Assembly (NCBI RefSeq): GCF_910592395.1
Contig: NC_088321.1
Span: forward strand, 3,350,001 to 3,414,000
Origin: Lineus longissimus
Lineage: Eukaryota > Nemertea > Pilidiophora > Heteronemertea > Lineidae
Length of the DNA stretch: 64,000 nt
Direction: 5' to 3'
A program made the position numbers and the translations under genes. How positions within the stretch are numbered: position 1 is the first letter of the stretch; each line of letters opens with the position of its first letter. The notes beneath the pieces are model-generated. The model was not told where the DNA came from. It worked only from the letters and a program-made list of their open reading frames with translations, and did no database searches. Positions 33,426-45,084 of the stretch are shown here, one piece after another.

Positions 33426-34613
33426 CTATAATGATGTATATATCCTTTATTTCAAACTAACAGTGCTTGGTAGGATTTAATAATTTTTAACAGAAATATT
33501 ACATGTTCGGTATTTAAGAATTTGCCACGCCCACATCACTTCAACATAGAATTTGAGGCCGGACATAGCAAGAAGATGAACTCGAATAAAAATTTTACAA
33601 TTCAATATAATTCAAAAATTCCTTTTGCACAGTAATGTGGACATCTAGGGGAATCTGAAAACAGCAGAACATTTGACCTGGGGCCAACATTGGTTCTCTA
33701 GTACTATTGGAAACATGGCAGCATTCTTGCGGGAGACTTAAATGTAGACAGATTTTGTCTTATTTTCTCGACCCTTCACATTGTTTACACTTCTTTTGCA
33801 TGTTTTTTAATCAGTTTTAAATGAATTATCATACATTTTAACCCTGAGCAGATTTGCATTACTCATTCCTTGCTATTGAACAGAAATCCAAAAATCGAGA
33901 CTGATATGTACTGTGTTGTAGGCCTATCCATAGTGTTGTATGTGATATACTTCATGCCTATGAACTGTACTATCAGTTGATGTAGGGCCTTACATGCAGT
34001 CAGAATTAGTCATTTTATTTCAGACTCTTCTACTGGTTGCAGTATCCTGCAAGACCTGGGTCCTGTCAGTTCTCTTCGCAATCTCTGATTGAGGTACTGA
34101 TGCATCAGATCACTCTTCAAGGACAAGGCAGTACCGGCACGATATCTCCTCATTGAGAAAATGACCAATTTAACATCTACTATCTGTTGAGGTGGATTCA
34201 TAACAAAGCATTTGAGCATTTTTTCTCTCTTTTTAATGAATCGACATATTTGTCGGATTTCAACGCATTTACAGAGTATAAGTGCAGACCCTTGCGGAGT
34301 TGGGCACCAGAGCCAATGATGACATGTGCCAATATATTGTTATTTCTGATTACCTGTATAGTCCTTGTATAAAACAAACAGTGCTCCATAGTATTAAGTC
34401 ATATTTGACAACATTATTAGCTCTTGAGTTTGGTTTAGCTTCAGAATTAAAAGGTGGCACATTCAGATATAGCTTTGAGTAGATGAACTCCTCAAATTTC
34501 TTTAAAAGTCAATATTATTTAAAACTTTCTTTTGCAGACTGTTGTGAACATCTAGGGGAATCGGGAAATGGCAGAAATTCTGACCTGGGGTCAAAACTGG
34601 CTCTCTACTAGGG
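33426..34613. repeat. Region with duplicated ~110 bp segment
   Basis: The segment TTTTGCA..TGTGGACATCTAGGGGAATC...GACCTGGGG...GGTTCTCTA at about 33614-33705 recurs at about 34528-34610. The TCTTATTTTCTC stretch near 33757 resembles 29197. These similarities suggest a second, scrambled copy of the element that occupies 28.7-29.4 kb. No coding domain was recognised; an open minus-strand stretch at 34010-34389 has no known motif. Confidence 0.4.
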
Positions 34614-35060
34614 CAGAGACATGTATTCATCCACAGGCGGAAGTGTGGCACTTTCACATAGTCCGTACTGAACTGTGAAGCTGTGGTAAATACATGACTG
34701 TGATGGGTGAAAGTGGATTTATTCTTCATCTTTGGTGGATTCTTAATCTACAGAGCCAGGCCATAACAGGGATATACTTTTTGATAATTAATTAAGGAAA
34801 TATTGTGTCAGTGGCCAGTTTAGAACTTGTATTCTAATAGGCCCACTCCGCAGGTGACGATTTGATGGCAATCCTGTACACAAATCAATTTTTCTCAGGC
34901 AATCGGTATTGGAATGTTTTGAATTTTTACTATTATTTTGATAAAAGCCTCTTCATAACTCATATAAAATTTGGTGGGAATTAAAGCACCCTTGGTGTAC
35001 TTTTTTCACCAACCTATGTTCATTAAAATGTACATAGAATGTACACGCTGGCTAATAGAG
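34614..35060 (+). repeat. Second copy of the 28676-29135 repeat
   Basis: It aligns with 28676-29135 from TGTATTCATCCAC to AATAGAGG with roughly one difference every several bases and a few indels. It shows no transposase exon immediately upstream, unlike the first copy. Confidence 0.6.
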
Positions 35061-35399
35061 GTCTCTGGACTGCCAATTTTTTTTTTTTTTGCGTCTCAGT
35101 AGTTAAGTTGATTCATAGATACAGTAGTTGTCAGGTTCATAATAATGTTCAGTTATGGATAATTTGATTCTTTTCTGGTATTTTGATTGTGTACAACTCA
35201 AAATTTAGCAAGGGGGGATTTGCTGTGTATTCACTGTTTGTAATTCGCGCCTTACGTTGGTGGCGCCGTCTGTGTCAAGTTGAATAAACCTCGTTGTAGT
35301 TTCGGTATTGAGAATGGAACATTGTCTTTGTGTTCTTCCTTCTAATGATGCTATTTAGGACCCACATATATAGTAAACCAAGTCTCTGTTGAACTTTGA

Positions 35400-36741
35400 T
35401 CTAAAGGCCTCCATACACTGCATAACAAAAGTCATTTTGTGGCTTGTTTCCAAAAAAATTTTTGCAATGTGTGTACGATTGGAACTTTTGTTACGAAGTA
35501 TCCATATGTCCCGCCTTGTTGAAAGTTGTATAACGTAAACCACAAAAGTCAATAGGTGTGCAGATGATTACGACTATTGTGACCGTGTTTCAGGTGGCCG
35601 CTCCCACTTCAAACTCTTGAGTCATCTTTTACAAAAGTCATTCAGTGTGTATTCACTCGGTGACCTTTGTGGGCATGTTTACCCCTGTGGAAAGCCTGTG
35701 GAAAGTTGTGGACAGCTGAATTGAACTTGTTCAATTTTTGGAAACCTGTTGCTCATTGGACAGGAAGATGGCTACGTGGGATTTAGAAAAAACATCAAGA
35801 TTTTGTGAACTTTGGGGGGGGGGGGGGGGGCAAGAATGTCTTTTCAACGTCAAGTCCCCTCTGTACCACGATAGAAACAAAAAGAGGAAAAAGATAGCTG
35901 AAATAGCTACTGAATTGGACGTCACCGGTAAGGTTCACATTGGTAATGTTGGTAAATATGCCCCGACCAATTTCAATACACGTTTGCCCAAGAAATAAAT
36001 GAACAAAATTTTACTATCCAGTTTAATATTATTTGCTTGGAAGACAATACAAGAAAATTGGATGTAAACCCTGTGATTTTAACGTAATTCATCCACTACT
36101 TATGAATCCATGTTGGTCGTTTAAATTATAATGAGGACAGAGCAAATCGCACGTGGACCCATTTCCCTTTGCCTGGTATACAGGCTACAGGCAAAGACTC
36201 TGTGGCAAAGTGTGAAATGTCATTCATGTTGATTAAACTTGAGTGCTTGTACTGTTTTAATACCCGCCGTTGTTTATGTTAACAGCAGATGACGCAATCA
36301 AGAAAATCGCATTCGTCTGGTTCGTCTTCACCGAATGATGATAAATGAGAGACAGACATACCGATGCGACCAGTTCGGTGTCTGCCATGGTTATGAAATG
36401 TGACGTCGGTGTAGAAGAGTTTTGGTCATTGTTGACGTGGAATGTCATGAATGTGTAGTGACTAGTCAACAACTGTGGAAAGTTACAAAAATATTTGTGG
36501 CAAATGGTGATTTCTGTGTCCTGTCGGGATCATTTTGTAGCAAATGTGTGCTACATTATTGACTATTGTCGAATGTCACCTGGAAACATATGTTGCAGGT
36601 GCGTTTTGGACGTCCACATGTCTATCAGTGTGTGGAGAAATTTCGACTCCTGTGGAATGTCACCAGAATGTCTTCTGTCGAAGGTGACTTTTGTAGCAGC
36701 TGATTTCTACTTTTGTCATGTAGTGTATGAAGGCCTTTAGA
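35400..36741 (+). mobile_element. TIR DNA transposon carrying a MADF-like exon
   Basis: The left end TCTAAAGGCCTCCATACACT (35400-35431) and the right end AGTGTATGAAGGCCTTTAGA (36710-36741) are inverted copies. Length is 1,342 bp. Subterminal words (ACAAAAGTCA, TGTGGAAAG) recur several times in both halves. Inside are a plus-strand exon with a MADF/Myb-like domain and a possible minus-strand first exon starting near 36,389 (MADTELVAS, then a GTATGT donor). Paired DNA-binding and transposase genes are known for PIF/Harbinger elements, so that superfamily is a reasonable guess. No transposase catalytic domain remains, and no clear target duplication was found. Confidence 0.55.
35738..35927 (+). 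CDS. MADF/Myb-like DNA-binding exon with poly-Gly insertion
   Basis: The first ATG at 35738 (alternative at 35768, MATWDLEKTSRFCELW). The block ECLFNVKSPLYHDRNKKRKK followed by IAEIATELDVT matches the core of MADF domains (L-[WF]-N-x-K-x-P-x-Y-x-x-[RK]-x-x-[RK]). Between helix 1 and this block a G17 run encodes about five glycines, probably a slippage expansion. The exon ends at a GT donor (GACGTCACCG|GTAAGG, 35927/35928); no downstream exon was identified. Such proteins bind transposon ends or host DNA. Confidence 0.55.
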
Positions 36742-37246
36742 CCGTATTTGCGTCGTTAAGCGATTCTGAGACTATAAACGAGTCTCTATTGAACATTGAA
36801 CTTCAAGCAATCAGTAATTGTGGTCATGTCGCGTTTTGTGCTCTGTGATGTGTCGTTATTTGTCACATCTTAAAAACAATTTCGCAAAAGTCTCTATTGA
36901 ACTTTGAACTTCAAGCAATCAGTAACTGTGATCATGTCTACCGAATCAGGATCTTTCGATTTACCACTAAATGATATTGTGATGTGACGATCATCTTTAT
37001 TGTACCTAAATCATTGCTCTCCGTTTTCTGTTGAGATACCATGTTTGCAGTTCCATATTGTGTTCAACTCATTGCCCTTTCAAAAATTTTGCTACAATTG
37101 GACTTAAAGTACTGAACTGTGGACTTCACTGACACATACGATCATCGATTGTCCAAAGGAAACAGCAGCCACTTTGTTGTATATGAGATGCTTCTTGACC
37201 GCCGACTTGGCTGATAGTTATAACGACATCATTGGAGACTAAATCT
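36742..37246. repeat. Duplicated ~60 bp segment, otherwise unassigned
   Basis: GTCTCTATTGAAC.TTGAACTTCAAGCAATCAGTAA occurs at about 36780 and again at about 36890, and its first part occurs once at 35381 before the TIR element. The rest is unassigned. Confidence 0.45.
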
Positions 37247-37990
37247 TATTCCTGAGCATAATCGGCGTTCATCATAGAGACAAGGGAGCCGCTATCAAAT
37301 AGAATAGTAACAGTTTTGGAAGTTTCCATTACGTACACGGCATAGGTTTGAATTGAATAGCGGTCAAAAAGAGCCCCCTGCAAGACTGATGATGGCTATA
37401 AGCACAAGACCAAAAGAACAATCAGCTGAGTTCTGTCGAGAATTCGAAATATCATGACATATTTGAGATGACGTAACTTGACCACTAGCCGTGATTGTCA
37501 CATTCGCTGAGTATTTTGCATAAATAGGCTCTACACGACGAATGTCTGCTCCCGCCACACAATGAATCATGATCTCACTTTTCATCCAGCCACAGTATAG
37601 GAGTGTTATAGGTTTACTTGCAATCATTGATGCACATTATTATTTCATCAGAACTATCTGTAACCGATCGATCCAACTGGCATGGCCTTCGCTATCAATT
37701 TGGTCGAAATCAAGAACCATGAATTACTATCTTCGAACTTGAACACACTTTGAAAGGCCACTTTAAACCTACCTCCACAGCTTCAGTCACCGCCGAAATG
37801 GGGGACGATCCCCAAAAAGTATTAATGCGAGACAATGTTGATTTAGTACGAGCAGCTGTCCTTTCTTTCCCAGTTAAGTCATGTTCAACAAATTCGAACA
37901 ATGATCCAGACACTATAAAAACGTTCGAACCGTATCCTGTCGAAACGATCAATTTAGTTTTTATTGTTCGTTCATTAAGACGTACTTAGT
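37247..37990 (-). pseudogene. LTR-retroelement protease relic
   Basis: On the minus strand a frame reads VLQGALFDRYSIQTYAVYVM then TVTILFDSGSLVSMMNADYA (about 37395-37245). DSGS in a hydrophobic context followed by a small loop is the active-site signature of retroelement aspartyl proteases. Upstream on the same strand (37990-37430) are open stretches that may be the remains of gag, but no zinc knuckle was seen. RT and integrase are absent. Confidence 0.5.
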
Positions 37991-39235
37991 GACGAGGTCG
38001 ATTGACGTTTTGACTGACTTGTACCAACGTCTCTTGTTTGTTCCCTACGGGTTCGTCTTGAGCTGAGCCGTATTTCTAATGACGTTTGTCTCCTATGGAG
38101 ACAGCGACCACGGTGTCCCAGCAAATCGATGGGCTGTACTCATGAAACGATGGTTTAGTTTGGATCATGTGTATTAATGAAATGCATTGAGCACCGAATT
38201 AAAATTCGTTCGTTTTAAGGTTTGCTCACTAAATGTGAATATCAGATAGTCTAGATCTGCTGACGCAAAATTGGATATATGAAAATTCTGATGAGGGTTC
38301 GAGCGAACCGAAATTGATCGTGGAATATGTATATAGTGTAAATAAACGTCTACATCATGAAGATGTTAGCAACTTTCATTGCGTATATATGGTTGTAACG
38401 CTATATGAAAATTCGTTCCTATCATGATTATAATGAGATTATAATACTGTCAAACGACTGATTATTTCGAGATAACATGTTAAAAAAATGTGTCAAACAT
38501 TATATTACACGGATTACCTGTCCCACTTACACATTTTTAAGGTTACGTACCTGAATTAAACCAATCAGCTCGCGGTTTCATTTTGAAATCAATGCCTGGT
38601 TTCACCATACCAGTTGAATGGTATTATTTTACATTTGAAATATAATACTAGTAGTTCTTCTTAACTTGAGAATTTGGTGTGTTGAAAATATTTCAGTCTA
38701 AGTTGCTTACTTAATGTGGTTCGGGGGCTTAGATTAACCCGTTGTGGTCAAAAAGCTGATTTGCGAGTTAAAAATGAATAAATGGCTTGACGTTCATTTC
38801 GAGTGCGTAACCTTTATCAGTGTTGTGTGACATAGCTTTTCGACAACGCGGCCACTAAATAACGACGAGGAATGGTACTTCATCTTAAGTTATTTTCCAG
38901 AAATCAACTGGCATATATTATTCCGAACATAACTCTTGAGCCTAATACTTGCAGGGCAGAAAAAACCTCACCCAGGGCATAAATCCATGGAATATTTGAC
39001 AGGTCATGACCATGATCATTTCAGGGTTTGGGGTCTGACGTTTTTTGGGTCGTTTTGTTTTTAATTCAACCGTCCAGTCACGTTTCCGGGCTTGGTGGGT
39101 TGACCTCTTGATTACAACCGACCACAATACAATGTAGTCGTTTGCTATTTGACAAACCATTATACCACCGACAGCGAATTCGGTCACTATGGTATGAATC
39201 CTTATACATGTTATAAGGTAGGCATAAGCTGTTAT
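37991..39235. other. Unassigned AT-rich sequence
   Basis: No gene or repeat was recognised here. Confidence 0.4.
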
Positions 39236-39238
39236 TGT

Positions 39239-39425
39239 TAAAGAGATCCGGTCGTGCGGCTAGCTGAACGTAGTAAAAAGGACTAAATTGGTGGTTACCT
39301 CTGACATGTCTTAATGCAGTCCATTGACCGGTGTCAGTAATGTAATGCAACGTTTTGCAATGTTACCGAGATGCCCAGCCAAATTAATCAACTATCTTAG
39401 GGGAACTCGAAACTGCTAACATTTC
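39239..39425 (-). repeat. Short interspersed repeat, shared with 59717-59865
   Basis: AAAGAGATCC.GTCGTG..., ACTAAATTGGTG.TT and GGGGAACTCGAAACTGCTAACATT occur here and in the same order at 59717-59865. There is no coding capacity and no tRNA-like head. It is a MITE or SINE fragment family, and the LINE inserted next to it. The strand is arbitrary. Confidence 0.5.
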
Positions 39426-39495
39426 AATTCAAAAACTCTCCATTTTCATAAGCGTTTCTTGAAGGTTTCCTTTATGCGATAGGGCATGTTGCCGA

Positions 39496-41577
39496 GTGAT
39501 CTCTGACTTGACCGGCAATGTGCAGATGGCGCCATTGTTTGATTTGTGCGAGATGACTACTGAGCAGATAAACAGGGGAGATGAAGTGTTGAATAGGCAG
39601 ATAGAGAGGGGGGAAATTTTGACCCAAATAAGAAAATTGAAGCGGAGAAAGGCCAGTGGAGTTGACGGTATTACAAACGAACTTATCATTAACACCGGGG
39701 AGTATTTAATAGATTTTTATTATAATTTGTTTAACAGAATTTTGGACAGTGGATGCATACCGACAAATTGGATTAATGGCATTATAAAACCAATCTATAA
39801 GAAAAAGGGTGATAGAACAAAGGGTGAGAATTACAGAGGTATTACTTTATTAAGCTGTTTAGGTAAATTGTTCACAGCTATTTTAAATAGCAGGTTAGAC
39901 GAGTATGTGAATTTACACGAGGTATTAGGTGAAGAACAAACAGGTTTCAGATCAGGTTACTCTACCATGGACAATGTTTTTGTTCTGAAGTGTTTGATTG
40001 ATTTGTATTTGAGTAAGGGCAAACGCTTATATGTGGTATTTATTGATTTCAAACAAGCTTTCGATAAAATATGGAGGTTAGGACTTTGGCGTAAACTTAT
40101 TGGAAATGGTATAAACGGTAAAATATTGAATGTCATGGTAAATATGTATGATAAAGCGAAATCGTGTGTTCAGATTAACAATAATAGATCAGATTATTTT
40201 CCGTGTTCCATAGGGGTTAGGCAGGGCGAAAATATGTCGCCACTCTTATTTGCGTTATATCTAAACGATTTTGAAATTTTTTTGAACGACCATGGTTTTA
40301 ATGGTCCTTCTGATTTACATATCAATAGCCGATGTGAGTTTTTAGACAATTTGGAGATTTTTTGAAGCTGGCAATATTATTGTATGCGGACGATATGATT
40401 CTTATGGCAGATGATCCTAACGAGTTACAAAACGCCCTGAACTTATTGCACGATTACTGTGAGGAGTGGCATCTGATCGTAAATATTAAGAAAACCAAGG
40501 CAATGATTTTTTTCTCGGGGAAAGCTTAGAGTAAATATACCGGAATTTAGATATAATGGGGGTAGGGTCGAGTTGGTAGACCATTTCACATACTTAGGCG
40601 TAACATTCTCATATAATGGAAATTTTGCGAGGGCAATAAAAGATAGATATAATAAAGGTATGAAAGCCATGTTTGGTGTACTGAGAGCGTGTAGAAGACT
40701 TTCTCTTACGGTCGAATTGAGTCTAGACATATTTGACAAAGTAGTCACACCAGTTTTGCTATACGGTAGTGAGGTGTGGGGTAACCAAAACACCGAGTTG
40801 CTGGACCGTGTACAAGTTAAATTTTGCAAATATTTGCTACGATTACCGTTAAGAACTCCTACAGTAATGGTAATGGGAGAACTTGGGCGACACTCTTTGA
40901 AGATTCACATAGCCGTGCGAATGTTATCTTTTTGGAACAGACTCAGAATTGGAAAAACAGATAAATGGGCTTATATCTTTTATAACATAACTAGGGAGCA
41001 TTTAGACAAGGGTTATTTAAACCAAGGCTGGTGTAAAAGTGTGAAAACTGTTCTAGACGGCTGTGGCCTCACTCAAATTTGGTATACTCCCGAGGTTTTG
41101 TCCCTACGAGAACTGAAAATTGTAGTTGAACAGATAATGAGAGACCAGTGTGAACAACTATGGAGAAACGAGGTAAATAACGATTTCAGATGTATAATTT
41201 ATAGAATGTTTAAACAAAACCTGAATATGGAGCCCTATGTTAAAAAATTACCATTATATCAAACGGTCAGTATTTGTAAATTTCGTACTGGATCTATAAA
41301 ATTCCCAGAAACAGTAACCAGAATGTATAGAAATGAAACTGCAGAAAATATTTGTGGTCTTTGTGACCAGGTTTGTGTAAGAGACGAACTTCATTATTTT
41401 ATTACGTGTCCGTATTTCCGTCACATGCGAGTAAGGTTGTTTCCAAACTTAAAAGAATTACCTCAGGTTTTTTATCATGAATTTTTCCATCGCATTATGA
41501 CTAAATGTTCCCGGGTAAACTTAGACAATATTCATAGTTTTTGTAAAGAATTCATCAGCTTGGTCCACCATATGTAA
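39496..41577 (+). pseudogene. LINE reverse transcriptase, near-intact, two offsetting frameshifts
   Basis: A 5'-truncated LINE ORF2 of about 690 codons. RT motifs in order: LKRRKASGVDGITNE, GIIKPIYKKK, YRGITLLSCLGKLF, FIDFKQAFDK (motif A Asp), GVRQGENMSPLLFALYLND (motif B), YADD (motif C, 40383-40394), YLGVTF (about 40591), then thumb and a C-terminal CCHC zinc finger (CGLC...HYFITC) near residue 600. The frame shifts at a T6 run (40358-40363) just before YADD and shifts back at a T7 run (about 40517-40523), so both halves share one frame. The endonuclease is missing. The 3' end is a TTATG tandem (41631-41660). Clade is not determined. Confidence 0.8.
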
Positions 41578-41625
41578 ATGTTAAATCATGTAACCTCTTA
41601 TACCCGAAAGGGTTTTTTGGAGAGA

Positions 41626-41662
41626 AATAAATTATGTTATGTTATGTTAATTATGTTATGCT
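41626..41662 (+). repeat. LINE 3' tail of TTATG repeats
   Basis: AAATTATGTTATGTTATG and following copies close the LINE. Short-period 3' tails are typical of several LINE clades and mark the priming end. Confidence 0.65.
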
Positions 41663-44600
41663 AAGCCAGGAAGTGCTGTGTTGCATTACGTCATTGCATG
41701 TCAACAGGGCAATTTTGATCGAGTTGTCTGTTTTGTAAATATGAGCTATGCAAATATGAGCATGTGTTTGGAGTTCAGGAGACTCTTTCAAGGGTCCGGA
41801 ACGATAGACAGGCGTAAATGAAGGACAAACACAAAACTAATCAATCAAAATTGATGAGTGATCACCGGATATTGCAGGAGTGTGAATTTGCATCAACACC
41901 GATCGACAAGGCTGTCAATCCCCTCTAGAAAACATATATTTATGGGGGGTTTCACCTAAGACCTAATTATTACAACTTTTTACAATTGAAGCGAAAATCG
42001 AAAACTTTCCTTAAAAACGGCCCGGTATTGAGAGCTTTTGACGGAATAATAGTCAACATTTCAATTCCAAAACCGCGTAGGGGAAATTATCAGATTCAAG
42101 GCACATCAGAAGTATGGCAGAAACAGCTTCAATACATAATTCATGATATCAGATGACCAACATTCTGCTGATTGCAAGAATAACAGTCCCGCTAAACAGT
42201 GAGAGCAAGCAACGTATTAGTTTTTATGAGCTTTAGAAAAACTTTTTTTCAGTCTCAGTCAACACGAATATGCATCTCCGTCGAGGTTCTTCGGGGAAAC
42301 GGGGAGCATATTTGTTTTGAATGAAAAAAAACCTCTTTCGAAACCTCAAAAACGTTCATTTCAAGAGTACCGACTCCAGTTGGAACAGGTTATGAAATTC
42401 ACGTCGAGGCGTTTTTTAGCGCCACGGGAAAGCACGACTTTTTTTCAAAAGCGCGAAAATGATTAACTCATTTGACAATTTACTTACGGTTCACCTGTCC
42501 AATCTTATACCGTTCTATGTATTTTTCTAGCTTTGATTTAAATGCAGACAACAACACAGAAGGGACATGACTTTCATTTACTCTAAAAACGGAAGAAACC
42601 GGACTGCAAGTGAATTGCGTGGCTCAACCTATCGCACGGTGCACTTTATAAAGCCTTGATTCAGAGTAAGTAAAGTGCAAATTCAAACTACATAAGAACA
42701 ATATACATAATCAGGTGGAAAAAAATATATGCAAGAATTCAAAGTCGTAATATAAGATAAGTCCATAATTCGCATATCCAGCGAAACAGAGTTTATTTTT
42801 TCGGTTTTATGTCCAGAAGTGCAAATCTACCGAATCAAATATTTTCACAACTGAACTTTGATTCCCCTATGTTATGCTCAATATTGATGAATTTTGATCA
42901 TTTTCAACTGCTCGAGCCTCATCATTGGTATCAAAAATAAATTGCTTCTTTATGCCGCAGAATTAGATCGACAGTCATTTCAGGTTAATCGACGCAGGAC
43001 AGTCACGTCGCCATTCTTTTACATATCATTTTATCTTTAAGAGTATTGGACTGGACCTGTTGAAACTGATTAGACTTCGGAACATTGTAGAGAGTCATTG
43101 CGCTTATTCCCATGCACTTATATTCAGTAGCTTTACCCACTCTATCAAGCTTCAGGAAATGAACGAGATTGCCAGGTACAGTCGTGACAAATTTTCTTGA
43201 GAGTTGTACAGTATAGCAAATTTCGGCTTGTGCCTTTTTTTAGTTTAAGACATAATTTTTAAAGGCAAGAGTCATAAGATGCATGTTAAGGACATACACA
43301 TATATTGTCAAGAATCAATTATTGATATCATCCATATATAAGCATGTGGCCGATATTGAATACGTATAAGTTAGTTACTAACCCGAAGAGTCGGGGACGT
43401 TTTTTTGGCCACACCAGGTGTATCACGTGCCAGAAGATTTCTACAGGAAACTATCTCGTTGACTAAGTTACGGTAGTACTTCATGTATTTGTGTTACCCT
43501 GCAACCATTGCTAGTGTAGCCAGCACATCCATATTCCTTCAGTATTCATCATTGCTTTGCCAAATGATCAACGGAGTTATTAGGGTAGTATTACCAAGCT
43601 GCAAGCTGCCCAGTCACCTCCCAACAAACATGCAGCAAAAGTCATTAAATTTCACAAAGAATGGCAGAAAAAAAATTATGATTGAAACATCACGCTTTTA
43701 ATTTTCGATTTTAATCTCGCCAGGACCTGTTTGAGCCCTCGGTGCAGAAATCACCTCAGTGCGGTTCTCGCTCTCTGGATTTTTGTCGGCTGATAATAAA
43801 GACGTCATCATTTCGGCACTCGTTTTACCCACGACGACGACACTGGCAATGACAGTCGAACTATCAGGCGGACGACGGCTAGCACTCGTGGGGCGGGAGA
43901 AGTTCCGTCGCCAGGAGTTTTGTTACTAAAAGTAACAGATAACGCTACTTTTCCTAATTTCATTTTCAAAAATAATAGTTTGCTAACGAAGCAGGGGAAG
44001 CACAGGCATATAGATGAGAAAATATATCTCGTCTTTTTAATGATAGCATTCCAGCGCAATGTCAATAAAATGATGTTTTAACTGTACGTCATCTCCATCA
44101 CTTAAAAAACATGACTGTCATACCACCCGTGAAAATATTCTATCTGCGATTAAATAATGCCTTTTCAGGTGAGCAGGTCAATACTCATTTAGTTGTTCTA
44201 GCCCTCATTACCTTGACAATGGTCATGGGCTGTTATGGTACCGGCCTTCCGTCACGATGATGATCGATCGACTGTTATCAAAAGATTACGATGGGATCTT
44301 TCATCATCAAGAATGTTATTGATCGGGATTGCTTACCTTCAACACCTGAAAGTAAAGTAAAGATGCAGAGATATAACGAGTGTAAACACCATAATAGAAA
44401 AAAAATCAATGCATATCGATATCAATGTCCTGATTTGCAATACACATGTACTTTGCAAACATTCCATTACCATACGTTAACACAATCAAACATTAAAGAA
44501 CTGGTCGATCTTTAAGGAGAAGTAGCCGCAACCCATTCAAACAATTCAGTGACAATTTTGCACCAATTTAGACATTGATATTTTCTCTGAGTGTATGAAG

Positions 44601-45080
44601 TTTGAAGAGTCAGGCCAATGCTATCTAGCCTTGGTGATAAAAATGCATATTATCAAAGGTGCAATTCCGGTACGACTATTTACTAAGACTGCAAATATAA
44701 CTAACTCGATATAAACGAATATTGCAAGTTCTGTATAAAATAATTGGGGATAAAACCAGTGTCATCAATAGTTTATTAGGTCTACTAACTAGACGAGTAT
44801 CCTGGTTTAGGGTTAAGTACTAAAACAAAACACATTCGCATTCTTCATAGAAGTCGGAGAGAACTGAGAAGTAGGCAAAAAAATAAAGAAGATATAGTCT
44901 AACATAAATGTAAGTTGAAAAGAAGACTATGTATAGAGCAACCACGCTGCGTAATTATTATTCGCCCCCGGAACTTAAATAAAAGGTAAAACTGTGCCCG
45001 AATGACAGTAGATCAGACCACTCATCAGACGGTAGAGTCAAGTTTTAGATATACGCAGTAGCTATACCACCTCGATGTTG
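41663..45080. other. Longest stretch without recognisable features
   Basis: About 3.4 kb of AT-rich sequence. Open stretches at 43483-43701, 43808-44065 and 44291-44515 show no known motif. No repeat in the window matches it. It may contain ordinary unique intergenic or intronic DNA. Confidence 0.4.
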
Positions 45081-45084
45081 GACA

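Noticed and set aside
22194-41577. LINE endonuclease at 22 kb and RT at 39.5 kb as two halves of one element
   Set aside because: 16 kb apart with unrelated elements between, and the 22 kb LINE already contains its own start of RT in a different style.
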